From Torreya grandis (taxonomy: Eukaryota; Streptophyta; Pinopsida; Cupressales; Taxaceae): a DNA stretch of 64,000 nucleotides. Shown here piece by piece: positions 50,701-54,878 of the stretch. Made by a program: the position numbers and the translations under genes. Within the stretch, counting starts at the first letter, position 1, and the number at the start of each line of letters is the position of its first letter. The notes under the pieces are model-generated. The model did not search any database. It had not been told where the DNA came from and was given only the letters and a program-made list of their open reading frames with translations. The stretch spans positions 3,016,001 through 3,080,000 of the forward strand of contig JARHVA010000592.1 in the NCBI GenBank assembly GCA_037957365.1. The letters are read 5' to 3'.

Positions 50701-53700
50701 ACTCCAAATTGCAAAAATCTATTTTTGAGAAAATGACATAATCCTCTCTATGAAATGAAAGAGAAAAATATATAGATTCCAACCAACCAACCCTGGACTC
50801 CAAATTCCTCTTAAATCTCATTTTATGAACTTTTAGGTCTCCAATATGGGTCGCCCCCTTTAGGAAAAAAGAAATCTTTTATTTCATTTTAGTTTAATAA
50901 AGTCACTTAGACTTTATTAAGTCTCTTTAATATTATAAAGTCACTTAAATTTTATAAAGTTACTTTATTAGAATAAAAATATATTTTAATGTCGAAAAGT
51001 AACTCCATAATTGCAAAATATAACAATAGACACTTTTAAGTGACTTTTTCCCACAGAATATTACCATTTTGCCCGCCATTTATTCCCTCAACACCTCCAT
51101 TAGCCTACGGGAATACTGAATAGGCTAATCTGCATAACCGAGTGATCTCCTTAGGAAAGAGGGGACATTACAGTTTTTGTGAGTAATCATGGGAAATTAC
51201 TCACTGAAACTCGAGAGTGCCCTGCATTGACTTGGCTCGTGAGTCACAGGCCAATTAATCATTTTCGAAATGAGCAGAGGTTACTAACATTTTGTTTTTT
51301 GACTGTCCCTTTGCTAGATTTGCATGGAAAATTATTCTAAATGGACGGTCTCATTTGTCTAAAGTTGGGATTACTTGGAAACAAATATGGATTGGTACTC
51401 TTCATTCTGCCGGTTCTTGCAAGAACTTGAAACAATTCATTTTTTAAGGAAATTGTGTCTTATTTCTAGAACTGAAGTGTTATGTTTTTTGTTTAAAGGA
51501 GGAATGCTGCCCTATTTCAACAAGATAAAATAATTTATACTGACTTCATTAGTGAAATTACGTTCATGTGGTAACTGTACAGGTCATTTGCAGTTGAGAG
51601 TTCCAGAATCTATCTTATGGGGATTTTTCAACAATGGCTAATTAAAATTCAATCCAGAGTATATAGTGGATACTGGAGGCTTCCCCTCTATTCCTTCTCC
51701 TGATTATAGCAAATCTGATCAGGATCCTGTTAATTTGATGGAAAGAAGTAACAACATCTGAATGTGAAAATCAGTAATCCGATGCCTAGTGGTCCTGGGA
51801 AGGTGAATGAAGCAGGCCCCTGTACCGGTAAACAAGCTTCTGACAAGCTCCGTAGAGGCTTGTATGAGGTTGTTGGCAGAATGATCGAGAAAGATAAAAG
51901 AGCTAGAGAAGTACAGCAAAAAAGAGAGAATGCCAGATAATATATGGAGGTTGATGAGGAAGAGATTCTTGACTCCTGTTGCACCGTTACTATGTATCAC
52001 AGCAAGTTACTATCACGTGGCTGTAGAAATTGATTGAAGAAAATCTACAGAGGACTGTGGCACAAATGGATGACATTATCAGGAAACTTGATGAGGCGGT
52101 GGTGAGGAGGAAGGCACATTTTAATAGGGCTATCAAGGACTCTTTACTGTTGTTGAACCCAAGGAGCTGTAATTTTCTTTGTGATCATGAGTTGTTCTTA
52201 GATGGCAGTCTGATGACTCTACGTTTGTGTTCTGTTTCTGCCACTGGGGCCTACTAGATTTTAGTTTTTATGTTTCCCTTGGCCTAATACTCGTTTAGAT
52301 TTTTTTTAATCTGGATACTTTTAGTATATTTTTTAATGATTGTGCCTAGCTTATAGGATTACTCTTTTTTTAAAGTGTTTATTCAATGTAAAAAAACAAG
52401 AAATTTCAGCCTTATATGTGTGATTCCATATATGTAGGGGTTATCCGATGGAGAAATCTAGAAGTGGTCAGACTACCTATGAATGAAGATCAAGGATGTA
52501 CTTAGTCGTTGCTTCAAGGGTTTCTATATGACCCTTCATGCCCTCTCACTCACTAAAGAAGGGGGGAGAAATGAAAAAGGAAGGGGCTGCTTATGAATCA
52601 ACATATGAGTTGAGAAATGCCATATTAGATGCTGACCCACAACAAACGCGCATGTAGTGGACTCAGAGACAGGGAGGGAGAGAGATTGTATGGTCAGAGA
52701 TCCAAAGCAGCCTCTTCATTTGGTTGGAGACAAAAATGCTCATCGAAACACTTCTCCTAGTGAAGAGTCCAAGTTCACTTAGGGCGAGTCGAGAGCAGGT
52801 TCTCTGAGGACAAGCATGAGCATGAGGGGGGATCTATGAGGAGAGATCTGATGAGGATGATGAGTAGGAGAGCAGTGATGATCATGCCGCACATCGTAGT
52901 GGTCAGATTTGGAAAGAGTAACTTGCGCCAAGCTTCATTGGTTCTCAAGGAGACAACATCAGCATCACTACCCGACTCAATTGTTTGTGCGGACTACTCC
53001 AGCACCAAGTTTAACCAAATTTCCTTCCCCAAACAATGACTTTGGTAACATTGCTAAGGATTATTCTAGAGAGGAAGCCTTGATGGACTTGGAAGAGATG
53101 CAGTGGATGTGCATGTAAAGGTAGGGAGTGCAGAGCATGTCCCTGGGGAGTACATGCAACACAGGGGGTCTGATACAGAGGTAGCTCCTCCAGTCATGCA
53201 ACATTGGAAGCCGAAGGAAGTTTATTGATGTGATCACACTCCTCGAGGGTGGCATTGGAGAGCAAGATCACAAGTGGCTAAGGAAGCTAAGAACACAAAT
53301 ATTTATAACAATGACGAGAATTGTGGCACGCATGAAAGTCGGAACAAGAACTGAAGCAGCTTGGAGGAAGGAGCACTTCTTACTCCTCTTAGACACTTCA
53401 AGCACCATGAGTCCTTACCTTCCCGACTGCTGCCACAACTCTGACATCGGCTATGACTCCAACATTTCCTCCCAGCATGGAGCCATCTCCATCATAGGCA
53501 ATCATTGTTGCTCCCCCGGATGAGTCTCATGGTACAGGCATATGATATGCCTCTTGCATCTTGTCATGATTATGTAAATGCCAAAAAATCACGCTATCAG
53601 GTTGAAGAATATGATGGGTGCTGCAAAGATATATTTTGACTATACATCAAATAACGAGTTGCCAATATTTTGGGTTACACGGAGCATTAAATTTTTAAAT

Positions 53701-54878
53701 TACTTGAGCTTTTAATACTTGTGTGCATTGCATTGGCATTTTCTTATGTTTTATGAATTCACGACGCCAATCACTGTAGTCTTAATATTAATGGGTGTGG
53801 CAATGTTCATGTTTAAATAGCACACCCCAAGTTTGAAGCCTCAACCAAATGCGAGCAATAGACATTGGCTGATGTACATGAAAGTTGTGGGGTTATGCTT
53901 AATCTTATAATTATTTCTTGGATACCCCAAGTGCTGAACTTGTAATTCCACTACATTCAATATACATTAAGACAAGTGCTGTACCTGGTTGTGAGATTTT
54001 ACTTTACTAGGGTTTACTCATGTGATGGATTTAAGATAATCATGTCTACTTGTAAGCTACAAGTATTTTTATTTGTATTAGCCTTTTAGGTGACAGCACT
54101 ACACACTTCTCTTTCATTTGTATGTATCCAGAATAGCATGATATTCTTGTGATTTCAATGACAACTTTTTTTAGTTCAAATTCATTTGAGATGGTTTACT
54201 CATTGTAGATTTAAGATCATCATGTCTACTTGTAAGCTACAAGGATTTTTATTTGCGTTAGGTGACAGCATTACAGGCCTCTCTTTCATATAAGCAATTG
54301 CTGTCATAATATTTTTTAGCTGAGGACTACAGCTTTTGGTGTTGGTGTTGAATCAGTTATAAACCTGGGTGTTTGACAATGCTCAGAGCTTGGTATCTAG
54401 AATGCAATTATGCATGATACTCTTGTGGCTTCAATGATAACTTCCTTTTGTTCAAATTTATTTGAGATGGACAATGCAGTCCTGTTTGGACCAAAAATGC
54501 AGCCTTGGATAATAAATTACAAATTATACCTTTGTATCACTGAAATTTAACATGTTTACTTTTTGAAAAATGTATGGGAAAATGTAGATGACATGAGAAA
54601 AATATTTTGTTTAATATTCAGGTTGCGGAGTTTTTGGTGCCACGCATTCGAGCTATTCCAGGAAAAGCATCTTTAAAGCCTACTTATATCCGTTTTCTCA
54701 CTGGATTTAAGGCATACTCACAAATACTTATTGTAAGTGCAAACACGTCTTAACATTTTTCTCTAATGCTTCAATGGGCTGGCTTAAATATGTTACCATT
54801 AAATATCTCACTGAACTTTGGTTGTAACAGAGGCTTCTTTTCGGTGCCCGAAAGGATAGATATGTTTCTGAAGATTGA
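2726..54878 (+). CDS. NOL: Chlorophyll(ide) b reductase NOL, 3' half of gene (5 exons; 5' end outside window)
   Basis: Five phase-0 exons (2726-2776, 2912-2962, 3065-3106, 54622-54732, 54831-54878) join into 100 codons and a TGA stop. The product matches the C-terminal part of NOL, an NAD(P)H-dependent short-chain dehydrogenase of the thylakoid/stroma. With NYC1 it reduces chlorophyll(ide) b to 7-hydroxymethyl chlorophyll(ide) a, the first step in chlorophyll b and light-harvesting-complex breakdown. Diagnostic stretches are [35 protein letters not shown] and the C-terminus RYVSED. NYC1 itself has a different, longer C-terminus, so NOL is preferred. Known family layout puts the Rossmann fold and the YxxxK catalytic motif just upstream of the first visible exon, outside this window. 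All introns are GT-AG. No frameshift or stop occurs in the exons, so the gene looks functional. Confidence 0.9.
2912..2962 (+). CDS. NOL: NOL exon B
   Basis: Seventeen codons, [17 protein letters not shown]. The PG-x-V-x-T-D motif is the SDR element that contacts the nicotinamide cofactor. The frame requires the acceptor ending at 2911 (GGTTGCAG|CCTGG). A second AG at 2903-2904, 7 nt upstream, would shift the frame. The donor is CAG|GTGTGC. Confidence 0.9.
3065..3106 (+). CDS. NOL: NOL exon C, last exon before the giant intron
   Basis: Fourteen codons, [14 protein letters not shown], a near-signature NOL segment. The acceptor is TTCTTGCAG and the donor is ACG|GTACTATTTT. The next coding segment of the family, VAE-x-LVP, is found only 51.5 kb downstream, in the same phase. 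Confidence 0.9.
3560..4020 (-). pseudogene. Ty3/gypsy reverse transcriptase fragment
   Basis: Reading the minus strand from 4000 to 3740, with frameshifts, gives MPFGLYNA, then a degenerate FLED motif at the place of the RT active-site FLDD, then [10 protein letters not shown] and LLGHRI. These are consecutive landmarks of plant gypsy RT (MPFGLxNAP, FLDDF, L-x-L-N-x-x-KC-x-F, LLGH). Several stops and shifts are present, so it is a dead relic. No LTR can be assigned. Confidence 0.6.
4021..6232. other. Decayed repeat sequence, no identified gene
   Basis: Contains a low-complexity proline-rich open frame (4075-4368), unsupported frames at 4825-5061 and 5509-5730, and a very AT-rich stretch around 5220-5340. 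Parts may come from an old gag region, but no family motif is visible. Confidence 0.35.
6233..6744 (-). repeat. 3' LTR of the copia element (left)
   Basis: 512 bp, TG...CA. It carries a tandem repeat around 6565-6660 built on 'gaggtaagtggccatcccac', with about one more unit than the other LTR. This explains most of the length difference (512 against 466 bp). Confidence 0.88.
6850..9764 (-). pseudogene. copia pol: protease, integrase, RT and RNase H, broken
   Basis: Minus strand in order: protease remainder (9764-9570); integrase 9558-9106 with zinc-binding H-x4-H and C-x2-C ([12 protein letters not shown]) and catalytic Asp in HSDVW and FIDDYS; the Glu region in 9023-8814 ([10 protein letters not shown]); a C-terminal integrase region with [15 protein letters not shown] (8817-8503); RT 8107-7740 ([28 protein letters not shown]); RNase H about 7300-6980 ([16 protein letters not shown]). 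Several frames are separated by stops and shifts. Confidence 0.85.
9795..10703 (-). pseudogene. copia gag and start of protease
   Basis: The minus-strand frame starts at 10703 ([20 protein letters not shown]; the FALWKLKV segment is typical of copia gag). After stops it continues in 10217-9795 with a CCHC zinc knuckle ([14 protein letters not shown]) and then IDSGAS, the aspartic protease active-site D-S/T-G. Gag packages element RNA, and the knuckle binds RNA. The link between the two frames is broken. Confidence 0.8.
10764..11229 (-). repeat. 5' LTR of the copia element (right)
   Basis: 466 bp, starting TGTTATAAAAATAAACAG and ending TTCCAACA on the + strand. Closely similar to 6233-6744 throughout except for the internal tandem repeat. 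Confidence 0.88.
11230..11950. other. Unrecognised sequence between copia element and LINE
   Basis: No convincing open frame. T-rich runs lie at about 11720-11830. It may be the continuation of the repeat interrupted at 6232. Confidence 0.3.
11950..12697 (+). pseudogene. LINE relic 1, 5' piece (ORF1 region)
   Basis: Degenerate + strand frames end at 12697, where a short-LTR copia inserted. After removal of that insert (target duplication gataa), the frame runs from [12 protein letters not shown] into the segment at 16719 without a stop at the joint. This suggests a single LINE ORF1. The assignment rests on continuity with the clear LINE ORF2 at 29512-32870. The 5' boundary is a guess. Confidence 0.45.
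12698..12867 (-). repeat. LTR (3') of short-LTR copia
   Basis: TGTTAGCAAATATGAATG... to ...TTCAACA, 170 bp. Includes a CA-repeat patch (acacacaacacacacac) around 12747-12762. Confidence 0.82.
13685..13812 (+). repeat. 42-bp tandem repeat, 3 copies
   Basis: Three copies of a 42-bp unit (core catcctcccacacaa at 13699, 13741, 13783). In one + frame it encodes a 14-residue PFHPPTQ-type repeat, but no coding role is supported. Confidence 0.75.
14198..15163. mobile_element. Probable TIR DNA transposon derivative, 966 bp
   Basis: The ends are imperfect inverted repeats: left CATAGATTGAAATTTC.. then TCTCATT..CTTGGCATTTCT; the reverse complement of the right end reads CATAGTTCGAAATCTCATT.. then CTTGGCAATTTCT. 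Flanking 8-mers tgattaac (14190-14197) and tgactaac (15164-15171) differ at one base and fit an 8-bp target duplication, as for hAT elements. No transposase is visible, so it would be non-autonomous. Confidence 0.5.
15172..16544. other. Internal remainder of short-LTR copia, unrecognised
   Basis: Contains a 113-codon minus-strand open frame (15453-15794) with no family I recognise, and a local duplication of 'gcaaatcctcca..ggaaattttga' (about 15727-15755 and 15803-15837). No RT or integrase motif is found. Confidence 0.35.
16545..16718 (-). repeat. LTR (5') of short-LTR copia
   Basis: 174 bp, similar to 12698-12867 end to end. The terminal CA has decayed to TA (..TTTAATA). Confidence 0.82.
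16719..17035 (+). pseudogene. LINE relic 1, second piece (ORF1 end)
   Basis: Lies between the copia target duplication (gataa) and the gypsy target duplication (aaatc, 17031-17035). One frame is open from the joint to 16977, including [20 protein letters not shown], which I take to be LINE ORF1 C-terminal sequence. The same LINE resumes at 29512. Confidence 0.5.
17036..17640 (+). repeat. 5' LTR of the chromodomain gypsy element
   Basis: 605 bp. Begins TATAATATCCCC (the 3' LTR has TGTAATATCCCC) and ends GGAATATTATA (the 3' LTR has GGAATCTTACA). Contains repeated 'aaggacg(g)aaa..cctt' motifs around 17410-17490. Confidence 0.9.
17688..18951 (+). pseudogene. gypsy gag
   Basis: The ATG at 17688 follows the PBS. 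The retrotransposon gag domain reads [19 protein letters not shown] and later [10 protein letters not shown], the capsid signature of plant gypsy elements. A small frameshift near 18480-18490 breaks the frame; coding continues in 18502-18951 with [18 protein letters not shown] and a cysteine-rich [14 protein letters not shown] segment, the zinc-knuckle position. An N-terminal YRSLPEGIQ segment is echoed in the non-autonomous element at 45160-51172. Confidence 0.85.
21482..21625 (+). repeat. 72-bp tandem duplication in integrase
   Basis: The segment from ctacgagttatcatcc (21482) is repeated at 21554. The first 69 bases are identical. The period is 72 bp, exactly 24 codons, so it stays in frame. 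Its perfect identity contrasts with the decayed surroundings. Confidence 0.9.
22317..22336 (+). promoter_or_regulatory. Hairpin next to gypsy polypurine tract
   Basis: ATTGCTTG-AGGA-CAAGCAAT, an 8-bp stem with a 4-nt loop, lying 16 bases before the 3' LTR. It also encodes the LLEDKQ residues of the pol tail. Equivalent hairpins are present in the same position in the elements at 37837-37854 and 46281-46300. Confidence 0.55.
22353..22801 (+). repeat. 3' LTR of gypsy element, first part
   Basis: Starts TGTAATATCCCCAATAAGG and is homologous to 17036 onward. It breaks off at ..gattaaatact, where the element at 22802 inserted (target duplication atact). The remainder is at 29366-29506. Confidence 0.9.
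22898..22981 (+). repeat. 21-bp tandem repeat, 4 copies
   Basis: Four units of gtttctacggactctgcaggc with small variations. The corresponding block in the other LTR (27314-27441) has six units. Confidence 0.88.
23110..23440 (+). repeat. Array of short inverted repeats in LTR
   Basis: Repeated complementary heptamers TTCGGAC and GTCCGAA in alternating orientation, for example CCTTCGGAC-TTTTT-GTCCGAAGG at about 23387-23409 (9-bp stem, 5-nt loop). It keeps frames open on both strands, producing spurious open frames such as 22720-23445 (-). Confidence 0.75.
24076..24127 (+). promoter_or_regulatory. LTR promoter: two E2F-like sites and TATA box
   Basis: GCGCCAAA (reverse complement TTTGGCGC, fitting the E2F consensus TTTSSCGC) occurs at 24076-24083 and 24098-24105, then TATATATAT at 24119-24127. 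In the other LTR the first site reads GCGCTAAA while the second (28615-28622) and the TATA box (28636-28644) are kept. Function is inferred from motif and spacing only. Confidence 0.45.
25051..26889 (+). pseudogene. Single long frame of the LARD-like element, interrupted by six stops, unknown protein
   Basis: One reading frame runs from an ATG at 25051 to a stop at 26887-26889, about 612 codons. It is interrupted only by TGA at 25066 and in-frame TAG at 25180, 25642, 26134 and 26392, with no frameshift. The product is acidic and Glu/Gln-rich with coiled-coil-like stretches ([40 protein letters not shown]) and has no gag, zinc-knuckle, protease or polymerase motif I recognise. TAG in place of CAG is what CHG-context cytosine deamination would give. 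It may be a gag-like structural protein; I do not know. Confidence 0.6.
26890..27218 (+). other. 3' untranslated part of the LARD-like element
   Basis: No coding signal. It ends ..cccctgggagtcgccaatt directly before the 3' LTR; this is a poor polypurine tract. Confidence 0.5.
27314..27441 (+). repeat. 21-bp tandem repeat, 6 copies
   Basis: Six degenerate units of the tttctacggactctgcagg repeat, two more than in the other LTR. Confidence 0.85.
29156..29176 (+). repeat. C21 homopolymer
   Basis: Twenty-one consecutive C followed by GTTTTTTT. The paired LTR at about 24650 reads ccccccctccccttttt. Either a slippage expansion or a sequencing artefact. Confidence 0.9.
29366..29506 (+). repeat. 3' LTR of gypsy element, second part
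   Basis: Resumes atactctattattcaaaatt exactly where the first part stopped, matching 17501-17640, and ends GGAATCTTACA followed by the target duplication aaatc. Confidence 0.9.
29512..32870 (+). pseudogene. LINE relic 1: ORF1 end, endonuclease, RT, RNase H
   Basis: The endonuclease start is at about 29926 ([19 protein letters not shown] near 30310). RT follows in broken frames: DGFSAEFYK near 30865, [14 protein letters not shown] at 31199, a GCPL..PF-type segment near 31395, and the catalytic FADDTLLFP at about 31529. A degenerate thumb region follows. RNase H is in 32350-32859 ([16 protein letters not shown]), with the third catalytic Asp changed to Asn (EWNSKI). This is the plant L1-type LINE layout. 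Numerous stops make it inactive. It was the insertion target of the copia element at 12698 and the gypsy element at 17036. Confidence 0.8.
33000..33985 (-). repeat. Possible LTR on the minus strand
   Basis: The minus strand shows a TATA box (CTATATAAAC, complement of 33328-33337). The + strand ends ..GATGCTCCTGCATCA, giving a TGATGCAGGAGCATC start on the minus strand. Short direct repeats (cttgtagcactctc) occur at about 33240-33300. No partner LTR is recognised. Confidence 0.35.
33986..34788. other. Unrecognised sequence left of the non-autonomous gypsy element
   Basis: Open frames at 33996-34250 and 34534-34875 have no recognised motif. It could be the interior of the element whose LTR is at 33000-33985. 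Confidence 0.3.
34789..37819 (-). repeat. 3' LTR of older non-autonomous gypsy-like element (split)
   Basis: Without the 35370-37203 insert and one 5-bp duplication it is about 1192 bp, matching the 1171-bp partner at 40960-42130, for example 'cctacaaagtcccttccggttggtcgcc' across the insertion joint. Confidence 0.82.
35370..37203 (+). mobile_element. Solo LTR, 1834 bp, inside another LTR
   Basis: Starts TGTAATGTCCCCTTCTC, ends GGAATATTTCA, and is flanked by perfect 5-bp duplications aagtc (35365-35369, 37204-37208). The partner LTR at about 41530 shows the uninterrupted target. A TATA box TATATAA lies at 36010-36016 on the + strand. No internal coding is present, so it is a recombination remnant. 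Confidence 0.78.
37795..40939 (-). pseudogene. Broken relic of the unknown protein carried by the non-autonomous elements
   Basis: Minus-strand open pieces lie at 40829-40434, 40333-39617, 39119-38733, 38714-38307 and 38199-37795. Landmarks shared in the same order with 45160-51172 are [14 protein letters not shown] (about 40420-40380), [11 protein letters not shown] (about 39040-39000), RWMWNP (about 37925-37900) and [17 protein letters not shown] at the end. The last is the C-terminal tail of chromodomain gypsy pol. Function is unknown. Confidence 0.6.
37837..37854 (-). promoter_or_regulatory. Hairpin next to polypurine tract, older non-autonomous copy
   Basis: TTGCTTG-TCCT-CAAGCAA, 7-bp stem, 4-nt loop, 17 bases inside the 3' LTR boundary. 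Same position as in the gypsy element at 22317-22336. Confidence 0.5.
40960..42130 (-). repeat. 5' LTR of older non-autonomous gypsy-like element
   Basis: 1171 bp, + strand TGTAATATCCC...GGGGACATGACA. PBS complement ctctaatacca lies immediately to its left. Confidence 0.85.
42131..42332 (+). pseudogene. Probable LINE 3' end with short poly(A)
   Basis: T-rich 3'-UTR-like sequence ending tattaatacgtatttacc..gtctaaaaaaaa, a typical plant LINE terminus. It is probably the 3' end of LINE relic 1, separated from its body by the insertion at 34789-42130. Confidence 0.4.
42340..43080 (+). pseudogene. LINE relic 2, first piece
   Basis: Translated + frames give post-RT LINE-like sequence with many stops (about 42480-42720, [20 protein letters not shown]). 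The same relic appears to resume after the elements at 43081 and 45160, with a clearer zinc-finger/RT-C-terminal region at 51290. Confidence 0.4.
42985..44760 (+). repeat. Tandem array of about 213-bp units, 3 copies, split by a solo LTR
   Basis: 'accaaggga..cctgtttcagatagcttttattgctcc' recurs at about 42992, 44331 and 44544. Subtracting the 1120-bp LTR and its 5-bp duplication gives a period near 213 bp. The solo LTR sits in the first unit. Confidence 0.75.
43081..44200. mobile_element. Solo LTR, 1120 bp, of the same superfamily as the non-autonomous gypsy elements
   Basis: Begins TGTCATGTCCCCCTTTTGG and ends CCCGAAAAGGGGACATTACA, a long inverted LTR end like those at 45160 and 34789. Flanks gactt (43076-43080) and gaatc (44201-44205) each differ by one base from gaatt, which the undisturbed array copies show at that site, so a decayed target duplication is likely. 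Confidence 0.72.
45160..46264 (-). repeat. 3' LTR of younger non-autonomous gypsy-like element
   Basis: TGCAAGATCCCTTCCC...GGGGACATTATA on the + strand; the terminal CA is mutated to TA. Confidence 0.88.
46243..47257 (-). pseudogene. Broken C-terminal part of the same protein plus gypsy pol tail
   Basis: Frames 47257-46814 and 46605-46243, separated by stops and shifts. The last carries RWIWNP and [19 protein letters not shown], corresponding to RWMWNP and [17 protein letters not shown] of the older element and to [10 protein letters not shown] of the gypsy pol tail at about 22320. Confidence 0.55.
46281..46300 (-). promoter_or_regulatory. Hairpin next to polypurine tract, younger non-autonomous copy
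   Basis: ATTGCTTG-CCTT-CAAGCAAT, 8-bp stem, 4-nt loop, 16 bases inside the 3' LTR boundary. Loop differs from the other two elements while the stem is kept. Confidence 0.5.
47229..48026 (-). CDS. Second open frame, repeats the helical module of its neighbour
   Basis: 265 codons starting 2 nt after the previous stop, in another frame. Residues about 55-110 contain [19 protein letters not shown] .. [19 protein letters not shown], a paralogue of the module in 48029-49999, and near the end [15 protein letters not shown] parallels that frame's LGPAL end. So the element has an internal duplication. One base skipped near 48045 would fuse both frames into about 920 residues ([11 protein letters not shown] reads through), which suggests a single ancestral protein. 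Function unknown. Confidence 0.55.
   Translation of the reverse strand: MENTPLPSHNPEVIDESYEDDLDDPQDVMTKHEITIVDSSCKQSDFSYHSMEGTQRLCDEWLQRAKEARLIAAQANQRLQEIKECHKQLDQAKEQQRSYFRSLLLPREEYIVMEQTKETLDESKQEEYANLERYDFVHVPDLHHELPLFESGPATNDGSSHGVISGSVCVNTNDFYHKVHESLCLELSLAKSEVMKIKGIYTHGDLPCSHGTEIMAHNTLDFPLKTFLGPALRNEHSLVEGEVKEGTIKRHNNNSDFGRQSFTFA
48029..49999 (-). CDS. Unknown 656-residue protein of the non-autonomous gypsy-like element
   Basis: Longest open frame in the window, starting 75 bases inside the 5' LTR. The N-terminus has a helical stretch ([15 protein letters not shown]) and [20 protein letters not shown], echoing YRSLPEGIQ in gag of the gypsy element at 17688, so the start may be gag-derived. 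Around residues 265-325 is a Lys/Gln/Ala-rich helical module ([19 protein letters not shown] .. RSLYLPKEE). Near residue 555 is [10 protein letters not shown]. Overall acidic; no zinc knuckle, protease, RT or integrase motif. It ends LGPAL and then a few out-of-phase codons. I cannot name the function. Confidence 0.6.
   Translation of the reverse strand: MVVDNEIVNYGELPSMEQMLRDFHHSQQRVLKKLQHVEDSLSRKIRHTSDLSPFNRTIMVSYDKYRSLPQEMQDMLSYTQFLGIPDEDEDDLMFSSPYQQQERKESIGKSEVLNIQKPGKEEESLVCNLQPTSDHNQCKNQSSCGSPKEEITLDQGETHGTPLSHHVDREVEKITIIDQPIRDVENMTPRYETYFDFCNNSPNHEVTSISHVDDGIVEYSNIRIQGLGVKDELCIVDLCHKHSDFVYQNLEDVNKTQVLYDSWLQRAKKAKLVAAHAKQHLQQVKERCNQLDNARQQRESYIRSLYLPKEECIQEVHASTYVEDVFNENDKATALGTKSDLSNEVSETVSLLEDTSRMNINGKVVEKEHDEGEYIEASKSAYNGEFLSHFSDGSSNVYRFDSQSKPIERSVHEDFNIGDLESKLFKETITHEVSLVCVNKSKLCDPGVVCDYEVSLAELSIGPSEIVDGLLPIVDYCGLDHHEILVGLVGLPQGREYFGGLQFYGVNTIDVEFSSGIKYTFGGNHMKIRVLQCQHGGVTLWVGIYAQDPFQGLLVTNDDGRSIPWDISPSLLSSCKESISELGDLEGDVNTYEGNVLCNEQIDLDKLDQSQLVGQELKVNEGTTCNHGIVIKTSNTLGFQLGKTLGPALMMTVLTF
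50074..51172 (-). repeat. 5' LTR of younger non-autonomous gypsy-like element
   Basis: TGAAAGATCTCTTCCC...GGGGACATTACA on the + strand, near-identical in length and sequence to 45160-46264. PBS complement (gctctgatacca) immediately left. Confidence 0.88.
51178..52395 (+). pseudogene. LINE relic 2, 3' part with tail
   Basis: About 51290-51440 reads [15 protein letters not shown] and then [11 protein letters not shown], the zinc-binding region downstream of RT in plant LINEs. The end is T-rich and stops at aatgtaaaaaaac near 52395, a plausible LINE tail. Between these the frames are broken (52030-52257 is a stray open frame). Confidence 0.55.
52396..54621 (+). other. Last 2.2 kb of giant intron, unrecognised, with a local duplication
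   Basis: No coding signal; the frame at 53230-53523 has no motif. Two related segments (54012-54120 and 54193-54290, sharing 'catgtctacttgtaagctac') and a further pair (54131-54194 and 54408-54470) show old tandem duplication just before exon D. Confidence 0.5.
54622..54732 (+). CDS. NOL: NOL exon D, first exon after the giant intron
   Basis: Thirty-seven codons beginning [15 protein letters not shown] and containing [16 protein letters not shown], the conserved NOL C-terminal region. The acceptor is TTAATATTCAG and the donor is ATT|GTAAGT, a consensus donor. It continues exon C in phase 0 with no missing or duplicated residues by family comparison from memory. Confidence 0.92.
54831..54878 (+). 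CDS. NOL: NOL terminal exon
   Basis: Fifteen codons, [15 protein letters not shown], then TGA at 54876-54878. It matches the family ending FGAR-x-x-RYV-x-E-(D/E). The acceptor is TTGTAACAG. The preceding intron is only 98 bp, in contrast to the 51.5-kb intron before exon D. Confidence 0.92.
   Translation, partial: RLLFGARKDRYVSED

Larger units (their letters stand above)
45160..51172 (-). mobile_element. Non-autonomous gypsy-like element, younger copy, with large open frames
   Basis: LTRs at 45160-46264 (1105 bp) and 50074-51172 (1099 bp) are highly similar. Perfect target duplications gtttt lie at 45155-45159 and 51173-51177. The minus-strand PBS TGGTATCAGAGCC abuts the right (5') LTR. A purine tract and a pol-like tail ([16 protein letters not shown]) abut the left (3') LTR. 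The 3.8-kb interior has no protease, RT, RNase H or integrase but carries frames of 656 and 265 codons. It presumably moved using proteins of a chromodomain gypsy element like that at 17036. Confidence 0.88.
3107..54621 (+). other. Giant NOL intron, 51,515 bp
   Basis: GT (3107-3108) to AG (54620-54621), bracketed by in-phase NOL exons. It contains at least four LTR retrotransposons with both LTRs, one further element inserted inside an LTR, two solo LTRs, two LINE relics, a TIR element and a gypsy RT fragment, in both orientations. It is spliced only if both halves belong to one locus. Exon phase, strand, order and absence of decay support that. Confidence 0.82.

Noticed and set aside
53230..53523. 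97-codon open frame near the intron end
   Set aside because: No recognisable motif, no splice or promoter support, surrounded by decayed repeat sequence.
3107..54621. Possibility that the giant intron is an assembly join of two unrelated NOL fragments
   Set aside because: Not excluded, but exons C and D continue exactly in phase with no duplicated or missing residues, and the internal transposons show intact target duplications across the region.
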